NCBI GenBank assembly: GCA_012522615.1
Contig: JAAYKB010000069.1
Location: 1 to 5,610 of the forward strand
Direction of reading: 5' to 3'
Origin: Clostridiales bacterium
Lineage (GTDB): Bacteria > Bacillota > Clostridia > Oscillospirales > Acutalibacteraceae
Length of the DNA stretch: 5,610 nucleotides
Made by a program: the position numbers and the translations under genes
The notes under the pieces: generated by a model
Told to the model about the DNA's origin: nothing
Seen by the model: the letters and a program-made list of their open reading frames with translations, nothing else
Database searches by the model: none
Shown here: in pieces, positions 1 through 4,399 of the stretch
How the letters are laid out: each line of letters starts with the position of its first letter
Numbering within the stretch: the stretch's first letter is position 1

Positions 1-508
1 AAGCCGCCACCCTGTCCGCATACCGTACTCCTATATCCCATGTTCCGCCTCCGCCCATCGAATATCCGGTTATATACAGCCTGTCGTCATCTGCCGAATA
101 CTTGCTTTTTACATCATCTACAATCCGCATAACACAATCGGTATATATACCGGACCACCAGCCATCAGCAGGACACTGGGGAAGTATAATGATTGCCGGA
201 TATCTCTCATGGTACATTGAAGCCATATTGAAAAGGAAGGTGTTGTTCACATGCACTTGGTTGTCATAGCCGCGCTCCCCTGCTCCGTGCAGTATAACAA
301 CAATCGGATATTTTTTACTTTTGTCATAGTTTTGCGGCACATAAACATGATACGGCATTCTTATCAGCGTATCTTCCTCAGTTATATGCTGATAAGTACT
401 CTTAATATCCTTATACATACAATATGTGCCTGCTTCGTCCGCCGCGGCGTTAACAGAAAATGCTAACGCCGATATTAGCAAGAATAAGGGGGCAATGACT
501 TTTTTCAT
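1..508 (-). CDS. Secreted alpha/beta-hydrolase (esterase/PHB-depolymerase-like, predicted peptidase type), N-terminal part
   Basis: The reading frame starts at ATG 508-506 and stays open to the window edge, giving 169 residues of an incomplete protein. Residues 1 to about 23 look like a signal peptide: a Lys-Lys start, a hydrophobic stretch (VIAPLFLLISALAF) and small residues (VNAAADEA) for signal peptidase I, so the enzyme is probably exported. Residues 67-80 hold YPIVVILHGAGERG, the strand plus HG loop that usually contributes the oxyanion hole. Residues 148-153 are GYSMGG, a GxSxG nucleophile elbow with Ser150 as the likely catalytic serine. This arrangement matches the esterase/PHB depolymerase/COG4099 'predicted peptidase' group. 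The catalytic Asp and His should lie in the missing C-terminal part, so activity cannot be confirmed and the substrate is unknown. A GAGGTGG ribosome site (514-520) sits 5 bases before the start. Codon use is richer in ATA, TAT and AAA than in the icd gene, which may reflect low expression or a different origin. Confidence 0.85.
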   Translation of the reverse strand, partial: MKKVIAPLFLLISALAFSVNAAADEAGTYCMYKDIKSTYQHITEEDTLIRMPYHVYVPQNYDKSKKYPIVVILHGAGERGYDNQVHVNNTFLFNMASMYHERYPAIIILPQCPADGWWSGIYTDCVMRIVDDVKSKYSADDDRLYITGYSMGGGGTWDIGVRYADRVAA

Positions 509-538
509 ATAACCCACCTCATATTTCCATTTTAACCT

Positions 539-567
539 ATTATACATTAATCAGCGTTGGAATACAA
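539..567 (-). promoter_or_regulatory. Promoter of the secreted hydrolase
   Basis: Read on the minus strand, a perfect TATAAT (-10, 539-544) follows TTGTAT (-35, 562-567) at the standard 17-base spacing. Transcription would start near 532, giving a leader of about 24 bases that includes the GAGGTGG ribosome site. The -35 matches the consensus only in its TTG, so this is a predicted promoter, supported mainly by the -10 box and its position. Confidence 0.6.
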
Positions 568-581
568 TAAATTTTCAGCGC

Positions 582-609
582 AAAAAACCGCCGTGGAACT
601 ACCGCGGCG
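582..609 (-). terminator. Terminator-like GC hairpin followed by T6 on the minus strand
   Basis: An 8-position GC-rich stem (589-596 with 602-609, loop of 5) is followed on the minus strand, after one base, by six T residues (587-582), the pattern of a Rho-independent terminator. One stem position is C-A when read as minus-strand RNA but G-U when read as plus-strand RNA. The plus-strand hairpin is therefore slightly more stable, but it lacks a clean U-run. The hairpin lies upstream of the hydrolase promoter, so it would stop transcription arriving from the right and insulate the hydrolase gene. No minus-strand gene ends just before it. Confidence 0.5.
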
Positions 610-643
610 ATTAAATGATTTTATTATAAAAATTTATTTATTA

Positions 644-670
644 CCGTAACGAAAATACATACTATTACGG
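644..670. repeat. Weak inverted repeat CCGTAA/TTACGG overlapping the next hairpin
   Basis: CCGTAA (644-649) and TTACGG (665-670) are exact complements separated by 15 bases. The right arm shares CGG (668-670) with the left arm of the much stronger 668-697 hairpin, so in RNA the two structures could not form fully at once. Alone, a six-pair stem with a long loop is weak and may be chance. Confidence 0.3.
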
Positions 671-697
671 ATATTACATCGCATGATGTAATATCCG
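668..697. repeat. Perfect 13-bp inverted repeat with GCAT loop
   Basis: Positions 668-680 (CGGATATTACATC) pair without mismatch with 685-697, leaving a four-base loop GCAT. Neither strand has a T-run immediately after it, so it is not a standard intrinsic terminator. It could be a protein-binding palindrome, an RNA processing or stability element, or the remnant of a small mobile repeat. It lies about 65 bases upstream of the -35 of the SOS-type promoter. The structure is read directly; its role is unknown. Confidence 0.75.
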
Positions 698-763
698 GCA
701 ATGATTGCGGCGAGTCGAGTCGGATTCTGTCTAAAACTTTCGTTCGATTTTTTTAAAAAAGAC

Positions 764-791
764 TTGCAAAACAAAAATATGTGTGTATAAT
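764..791 (+). promoter_or_regulatory. Promoter of the small membrane protein (LexA-controlled)
   Basis: TTGCAA (764-769) and a perfect TATAAT (786-791) are separated by 16 bases. An A/T-rich tract at 747-760 lies just upstream and could strengthen the promoter as an UP element. The predicted start of transcription is near 798, exactly where the two LexA boxes begin, so bound repressor should block RNA polymerase. The leader before the ATG at 848 would be about 50 bases. Confidence 0.75.
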
Positions 792-798
792 AGTTTTA

Positions 799-810
799 GA
801 ACAGTTGTTC
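799..810. promoter_or_regulatory. LexA (SOS) box 1, GAACAGTTGTTC
   Basis: This site is GAAC-AGTT-GTTC and contains both conserved half-sites of the Gram-positive LexA/DinR operator (GAAC-N4-GTTC; fuller consensus CGAACRNRYGTTYC as I recall it). The centre departs from consensus at one position (T where R is expected). It overlaps the predicted transcription start of the downstream gene. Confidence 0.75.
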
Positions 811-811
811 G

Positions 812-823
812 GAACGTGTGTTC
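812..823. promoter_or_regulatory. LexA (SOS) box 2, GAACGTGTGTTC
   Basis: This site is GAAC-GTGT-GTTC and fits the 12-base core of the Gram-positive LexA consensus fully, including the RNRY centre. It begins one base after box 1, so the box centres are 13 bases apart. Together with flanking bases, the pair forms a larger dyad (797-825) centred on G811. Adjacent double boxes usually mean tight repression in undamaged cells. Confidence 0.8.
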
Positions 824-847
824 TAGGACTGAAGGAGAAGATATATA

Positions 848-1177
848 ATGGTAATAAGTATATTGAGCCTTGTTATGATGGCCCTCATGTTTTTGTATAT
901 GCTCAATAAAGCGCATTATGCCGCCACCCGCCGCATGTCGCTTATTCCTCTTGGCTGCGCCGCCGTCGAATTGTTTGCCGCCGGCCTGCTTACCCCGCTT
1001 CTGTTTCCGCTCCTGACGGCGTTTTTGGTCTTGCTCCGCGCCGTGATTCTCTTTTGCTGTTTTTGCGCCGTCCGTCGGGACGCCGCCATATACAGCCGAC
1101 GTCTGCGCCGGACTCGGACTCATGCCGATTGCGGACAAGTCGCATATAAAGCCGCCGCTTTGAACCGCTGCGCCTAG
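848..1177 (+). CDS. Small hydrophobic membrane protein under SOS (LexA) control, function unknown
   Basis: I do not recognise a family for this 109-residue protein. The ATG at 848 is preceded by AAGGAGA (832-838) with a 9-base gap, behind a strong promoter carrying two LexA boxes, and this is the main argument that the gene is real. Hydrophobic stretches lie at about residues 2-20, 31-51 and 52-75, suggesting two or three membrane spans. By the positive-inside rule, the Lys21/Arg28/Arg29 loop and the tail would be cytoplasmic. The tail (76-109) is strongly basic, with Arg at 76, 77, 84, 85, 87, 88 and 90. Six cysteines are present, three of them clustered at 70, 71 and 73. Arg64 and Glu41 lie within hydrophobic segments. 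Known SOS-induced small membrane proteins elsewhere (YneA, SidA, DidA and DivS as division inhibitors; TisB as a membrane toxin) make a similar role possible. That is inference from regulation and topology only. No partner gene is adjacent in the same direction. Confidence 0.7.
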   Translation: MVISILSLVMMALMFLYMLNKAHYAATRRMSLIPLGCAAVELFAAGLLTPLLFPLLTAFLVLLRAVILFCCFCAVRRDAAIYSRRLRRTRTHADCGQVAYKAAALNRCA

Positions 1178-1209
1178 TGTTTATCCGGTTCTGTTTCACC
1201 TGTTTAATA

Positions 1210-1935
1210 TCATTCTTCCGTTTCTCCCGGGTCTTTATCGGCATTGTAAATATCCTTGTCGTTTGTGATATCTCCGTTCCCGTTAACCGGAATCGCCTCT
1301 CCCAGAAAGGTCGGACGCGGTTTAAATATCGAAGTCAGGAAATCCTTGACCCGTGCGACGACCTCCCTTGTCTCATAATATTTCTGTCCCGCGTATGACT
1401 GCATGTCCGCAGCCACCCCGTATGCGTCAAGCCCCAATGCCCTCGCGATATACAATCCGCGATAAAGGTGGTATTTCTGCGAAACAAGGATTATCTTTTT
1501 CGCCTTGAACACATCCCTTGCCCGGTAGATGCTTTCATAGGTTGAAAATCCGGCATGGTCCATAAATATATTCTCGGACGGTATTCCGCGGCCAACCGCG
1601 TATGTCTTCATGGCGTTGACCTCGTCGTAGTCCTCCCTGCCGTGGTCACCGCTCATCAAAAGCCTGGCCGACGCCCCCTCCTCATACAGCCTTGTGCCGA
1701 CCTGCAGCCTATCGCCGAGCATCGGGCTTGGGGTTCCGTCCTGATTCAGTCCGCACCCCAAAACCAGTATGCAGTCGGCTTTAAGTTCAGCCGCCTCCTC
1801 AACCGTTATCAGCCTGCTTTTGACCGAGTATTTGACATAGACGTTGATAATAAACGGAGAGGCTACGGTAATAAACGTGACACCGCAGATAACCAGAAGA
1901 ACCCTCTTTTTCCTTTTAGTCAGCTTAAGCTTCAT
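1210..1935 (-). CDS. SanA/YdcF/ElyC-family (DUF218) membrane-anchored protein
   Basis: This is a 241-residue protein read from ATG 1935-1933. A basic N-terminus (KLKLTKRKKR) precedes one membrane span (about 11-32), so the DUF218 domain probably lies outside the cytoplasm. Family hallmarks are visible: ADCILVLGCGL (53-63) followed by PMLGDRL, LLMSGDHGREDYDEVNAM (92-109), AGFSTYESIYRAR (128-140), and ILVSQKYHLYRGLYIAR (149-165). The ending RPTFLGEAIPV closely resembles the end of E. coli SanA, which is linked to envelope barrier function and vancomycin exclusion at high temperature. SanA is thus a better match than YdcF, although the biochemical activity of the family is unsettled. The frame extends upstream to a TTG at 1968, but the ATG at 1935 has an AGGGTGG ribosome site 5 bases away. 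The gene overlaps the preceding ATPase gene by 11 bases, suggesting coupled translation. The acidic C-terminal tail (about 218-241, rich in D, N and E) looks disordered. Confidence 0.85.
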   Translation of the reverse strand: MKLKLTKRKKRVLLVICGVTFITVASPFIINVYVKYSVKSRLITVEEAAELKADCILVLGCGLNQDGTPSPMLGDRLQVGTRLYEEGASARLLMSGDHGREDYDEVNAMKTYAVGRGIPSENIFMDHAGFSTYESIYRARDVFKAKKIILVSQKYHLYRGLYIARALGLDAYGVAADMQSYAGQKYYETREVVARVKDFLTSIFKPRPTFLGEAIPVNGNGDITNDKDIYNADKDPGETEE

Positions 1936-2701
1936 CCTGTCCACCCTTTTGATAATCTTTTTTGTCAAAGAGAATATTAAGAATCCTTTCCGGATTGTCC
2001 AGAAACCGCTTTGTAAGCTGGTAATGCTCGGTATCTTTGTATTTCGTCAACGTGATTCCCTCGTCTGACAGCACATAAATGTCCGCCCCCGGATATGCCA
2101 TTATGAGGGGCGAGTGGGTGGCGATTATAAGCTGCGAATCACTTTCGACAAGCCGGTGGAGCTCGGCAATCAGCGCAAGCTGCCTTGAGGGTGACAGCGC
2201 CGCTTCTGGCTCGTCCAGTATATATAACCCGTTTCCCCGAAACCTGTTAAGCACCAGCGACATGAAGCTTTCCCCGTGCGACTGGTGGTGCAGGGATTCC
2301 CCGCCGTAGGCGCCGAGTATTTCGTACGAACCTTGGTCCAAATCCTCAATGTTGCTGGCGACATTGTAAAAGCTTTCGGCACGCAGGAAAAACCCGTCCC
2401 TCGGATATGCCTCTTTTGCAATCCTCAAATATTCATGCAGTCTTGATTCGGTCGATCTTGTCGAAAAGCAAAAGTTTCTCGAGCCGCCCTCGGCGTTAAA
2501 ACCCATACATACGGCAATCGCCTCAAGCAGGGTAGACTTTCCCGTACCGTTCTCGCCCGCAAAGATGGTGACCGGCTTTACAAGGCGCAGGCTTCCTATC
2601 TTCATCAGGTTTTTTATAACAGGAAGGGCAGCGAGATAGCTGCCGTCCTTCTCTAACTGCCTGTCCGCTTCAATCGTTCGGACAAAAAGCCGTTCCAGCA
2701 T
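1925..2701 (-). CDS. ABC-type P-loop ATPase, AAA family (COG3910-like)
   Basis: This is a 258-residue soluble ATPase with every main nucleotide-binding element. Walker A is GENGTGKST (49-57), an ABC-signature-like motif SHGES lies at 141-145, Walker B with the D-loop region is LYILDEPEAALS (159-170), and the switch histidine is in ATHSP (194-198). The short insertion between Walker A and the signature and the absence of a long coiled coil separate it from RecF, RecN and SMC proteins. There are no membrane segments, so it is not a transporter by itself. It best fits the stand-alone 'predicted ATPase' group COG3910, whose role is poorly known. A very good ribosome site, AGGAGG (2709-2714), lies 7 bases before the ATG at 2701. 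It follows purB by 80 bases and overlaps the SanA-like gene, so the three genes are probably co-transcribed. No nuclease or TOPRIM domain is present, so I would not call it an OLD-type defence protein. Confidence 0.88.
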   Translation of the reverse strand: MLERLFVRTIEADRQLEKDGSYLAALPVIKNLMKIGSLRLVKPVTIFAGENGTGKSTLLEAIAVCMGFNAEGGSRNFCFSTRSTESRLHEYLRIAKEAYPRDGFFLRAESFYNVASNIEDLDQGSYEILGAYGGESLHHQSHGESFMSLVLNRFRGNGLYILDEPEAALSPSRQLALIAELHRLVESDSQLIIATHSPLIMAYPGADIYVLSDEGITLTKYKDTEHYQLTKRFLDNPERILNILFDKKDYQKGGQDEA

Positions 2702-2754
2702 AGACCTCCCTCCTGCTTTTCTTAAACCAAAGTTCAGGAATACGGATATTTCTC

Positions 2755-2769
2755 TATACAGTTTGTATA
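2755..2769. promoter_or_regulatory. Palindrome TATACA-GTT-TGTATA in the purB-ATPase gap
   Basis: This is a perfect inverted repeat of six bases with a three-base centre. It lies in the 80-base gap after the purB stop and about 54 bases upstream of the ATPase start. It has the size of a dimeric repressor operator, but is AT-rich and may be chance. A TATAAT also overlaps the purB stop codon (minus strand, about 2778-2784) but has no acceptable -35 box, so no separate ATPase promoter is claimed. Confidence 0.35.
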
Positions 2770-2781
2770 ACCCGGTCTATA

Positions 2782-4221
2782 TTATACCGATATTTCAACT
2801 TTAATTCCCAGTATATCCTTATATCTTTCAAGCACCGGACCAACCTGTTCCTTTAAAAATTCATCGGTCTGTTCGGGAGCCCGCCCCATATAGGCGGAAG
2901 GGTTCAACATATCTTCAAGCTGCCGTAGCGTCACCCCGAATGACGGGTCGCCGGCAATCCTCTCCAACAGGTCGTTTACCCCGTCCCCCTGCTTGACCCT
3001 GCGGGCGGCCTCCATTGAGTGGACGCGTATCCGTTCATGCAGCTCCTGCCTGTCGCCCCCGCGTTTCACGCAATCCATCATGATATTTTCGGTCGCCATA
3101 AAGGGCAGCTCGCGGCGCAGGTTGCGTTCGATAACCGCGGTGTTTACCACCAGTCCGTCCACCACATTGATTACAAGCGAGAGTATGGCGTCCACCGCGA
3201 GAAAGGCCTCCGAAACACTGATTCGCTTGTTTGCGCTGTCGTCAAGGGTGCGCTCAAGCCACTGGGTTGAAGCCGTCATGGCGGGGTTGAGGGCATCGGC
3301 GATTACATAGCGGGCGAGGGCGGCAATCCTCTCGCTCCTCATGGGATTGCGCTTGTACGCCATGGCGGAGGAACCTATCTGGTTTTTTTCAAAAGGCTCC
3401 TCAATCTCCTTCATATGCTGCAAAAGGCGTATATCGTTTGAAAATTTGGCCGCGCTCTGGGCAATACCCGAAAGGGTTGAGAGAAACATGGCGTCCAGCT
3501 TTCGGGGATAGGTCTGCCCTGAAACCGCAAAGCAGTCCTTAAACCCCATTTTTTTCGCAATCATGCGGTCGAGCGCGCGGCATTTTTCATGGTCGCCCTC
3601 GAAAAGCTCCAGAAAGCTTGCCTGCGTCCCTGTCGTACCCTTTGAACCGAGAAGCTTTGCTCCCTTAATCCGGTATTCCACCTCGTCAATATCCATCAGA
3701 AATTCCTGCAACCAGAGGGAGGCGCGTTTTCCGACGGTTGTCGGCTGGGCGGGCTGGAAATGTGTGAAGGCAAGGGTGGGCAGGGATTTGTATTGGTCGG
3801 CAAACATTGAAAGCAGGGCAACCGCATTCACCAGCTTTTTAAGGACAAGCCGCAGCGCCTCATATTGTATGATAAGGTCGGTGTTGTCGCCTACATAACA
3901 GCTTGTCGCGCCCAGATGAATTATGCCGCGGGCGGACGGACATTGCTGGCCGTATGCGTAGACATGCGCCATGACATCGTGGCGCACCTCCTTTTCACGG
4001 GCGGCGGCGACATCATAGTTGATATCCTCGGCGTGGGCCTTCATCTCGGCAATCTGTTCCTCGGTTATGGGAAGTCCCAGCTCCCGTTCGGCTTCCGCAA
4101 GGGCTATCCACAGCCTGCGCCATGTGCGGAACTTGTTGTCGGGAGAGAATAAATACTGCATCTCGGGACTTGCATATCTGGAGGAAAACGGGGTTTCATA
4201 TCTGCTGGACAATCTTATCAT
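2782..4221 (-). CDS. purB: Adenylosuccinate lyase (PurB), human-ADSL-like type
   Basis: This enzyme of purine synthesis acts twice: it releases fumarate from SAICAR to give AICAR, and from adenylosuccinate to give AMP. The 479-residue frame matches the length of human ADSL and resembles it throughout. Examples are SSRYASPEM (13-21), RHDVMAH (80-86), GIIHLGATSCYVGDNTDLI (99-117), THFQPAQ with catalytic-type His154 (153-159), GSKGTTGTQASF (192-203), WLERTLDDSANKR (321-333) and ELPFMATENI (371-380). The fumarase/aspartase-superfamily signature loop is IGSSAMAYKRNPMRSER (282-298), with the likely catalytic serine at 284 or 285. It is a cytoplasmic homotetramer in the known family. B. subtilis PurB belongs to a shorter, different branch. 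The start is uncertain. AAAGGA (4222-4227) directly abuts the ATG at 4221, while a TTG three codons later (4212-4210) has a normal 9-base gap and would give MSSRYETPFSSRY, similar to clostridial homologues as I recall them. It is the first gene of the probable operon. Confidence 0.96.
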   Translation of the reverse strand: MIRLSSRYETPFSSRYASPEMQYLFSPDNKFRTWRRLWIALAEAERELGLPITEEQIAEMKAHAEDINYDVAAAREKEVRHDVMAHVYAYGQQCPSARGIIHLGATSCYVGDNTDLIIQYEALRLVLKKLVNAVALLSMFADQYKSLPTLAFTHFQPAQPTTVGKRASLWLQEFLMDIDEVEYRIKGAKLLGSKGTTGTQASFLELFEGDHEKCRALDRMIAKKMGFKDCFAVSGQTYPRKLDAMFLSTLSGIAQSAAKFSNDIRLLQHMKEIEEPFEKNQIGSSAMAYKRNPMRSERIAALARYVIADALNPAMTASTQWLERTLDDSANKRISVSEAFLAVDAILSLVINVVDGLVVNTAVIERNLRRELPFMATENIMMDCVKRGGDRQELHERIRVHSMEAARRVKQGDGVNDLLERIAGDPSFGVTLRQLEDMLNPSAYMGRAPEQTDEFLKEQVGPVLERYKDILGIKVEISV

Positions 4222-4245
4222 TCCTTTAAATTAAGAATATACCTT

Positions 4246-4274
4246 ATTTTACATGGTTTTTATCATTCCGGCAA
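4246..4274 (-). promoter_or_regulatory. Promoter of purB and the downstream operon
   Basis: On the minus strand, TTGCCG (-35, 4269-4274) and TAAAAT (-10, 4246-4251) are separated by exactly 17 bases. Transcription would start near 4239, leaving a very short leader of about 18 bases. There is no room for a purine riboswitch between this start and the gene. The left arm of the inverted repeat at 4281-4293 lies just upstream of the -35. Confidence 0.55.
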
Positions 4275-4280
4275 GACTTA

Positions 4281-4361
4281 GCATCGATAACAATAACAAT
4301 AATTGCGCTCTGAGATAAATAATGCTATAATGAACCCACGCTTTTTTGTTGTTATCAATGC
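4281..4361. repeat. Inverted repeat bracketing the icd promoter
   Basis: GCATCGATAACAA (4281-4293) recurs in inverted orientation as TTGTTATCAATGC (4349-4361), with 12 of 13 bases agreeing. The arms are centred 68 bases apart and enclose the icd -35 and -10 boxes. The left arm also abuts the purB promoter. This could be a pair of operators for one regulator, perhaps with looping, or a long-range stem. The regulator is unknown. Confidence 0.5.
4303..4331 (+). promoter_or_regulatory. Promoter of icd
   Basis: TTGCGC (4303-4308) and a perfect TATAAT (4326-4331) are separated by 17 bases. The predicted start near 4338 gives a leader of about 60 bases. That leader carries a T6 run (4342-4347), the right arm of the inverted repeat, and a small CCCC-TAGC-GGGG hairpin (4366-4377) before the GGGAGGT ribosome site (4388-4394). 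Confidence 0.7.
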
Positions 4362-4399
4362 ATATCCCCTAGCGGGGCAATCTTTCCGGGAGGTACACC

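Larger units (their letters stand above)
509..847. other. Gene-free divergent control region
   Basis: These 339 bases lie between the divergently read hydrolase and small membrane protein genes. The region is AT-rich compared with the flanking coding sequence. I see no convincing protein gene in it. The only short minus-strand open frames, for example one that would begin inside the 668-697 hairpin, lack a ribosome site. Contents from left to right are: the hydrolase promoter, a terminator-like hairpin (582-609), a weak inverted repeat (644-670), a perfect stem-loop (668-697), a short direct repeat CGAGT-CGAGT (711-720), an A/T tract at 747-760 that could act as an UP element, and the rightward promoter with two LexA boxes. 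Confidence 0.7.

Noticed and set aside
711..722. Direct repeat CGAGT-CGAGT-CGG as a possible attachment site or tRNA fragment
   Set aside because: Only two short units occur, and no tRNA stem arrangement, CCA end or integrase gene is nearby.
734..745. Possible third LexA box AAAC-TTTC-GTTC upstream of the SOS promoter
   Set aside because: One half-site is imperfect and the site lies upstream of the -35, 65 bases from box 1. A single mismatch in a half-site generally weakens LexA binding strongly, and chance occurrence is plausible.
731..1138. Minus-strand open frame of 135 codons opposite the small membrane protein gene
   Set aside because: It has low-complexity, Lys/Arg/Gly-rich sequence, no recognisable family and no ribosome site, and it runs across the promoter and LexA boxes of the plus-strand gene. 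It is best explained as a shadow frame.
1158..1171. AAAGC-CGCC-GCTTT inverted repeat near the end of the small membrane protein gene as a shared terminator
   Set aside because: The stem has only five pairs, lies inside the coding region and is not followed by a T-run on either strand.
1936..1968. Longer SanA-like protein starting at TTG 1968
   Set aside because: The extra 11 residues would start with TTG without a good ribosome site and lengthen the overlap with the ATPase gene to 44 bases. The ATG at 1935 has AGGGTGG at 5 bases and gives a normal length with a basic N-terminus before the membrane span.
1925..2701. ATPase as an anti-phage (OLD/Gabija-like) protein
   Set aside because: No TOPRIM or nuclease domain is present in this 258-residue protein and no partner nuclease lies beside it. 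The neighbours are purB and a SanA-family gene, not defence genes.
3348..3376. Change of the usual Pro to Ala in the PurB signature loop (SSAMAYKRNP)
   Set aside because: It looked like a missing conserved residue, but the catalytic serines, Lys and Asn are intact, and I recall the AMAYKRNP form in clostridial PurB proteins, so it is probably a lineage variant.
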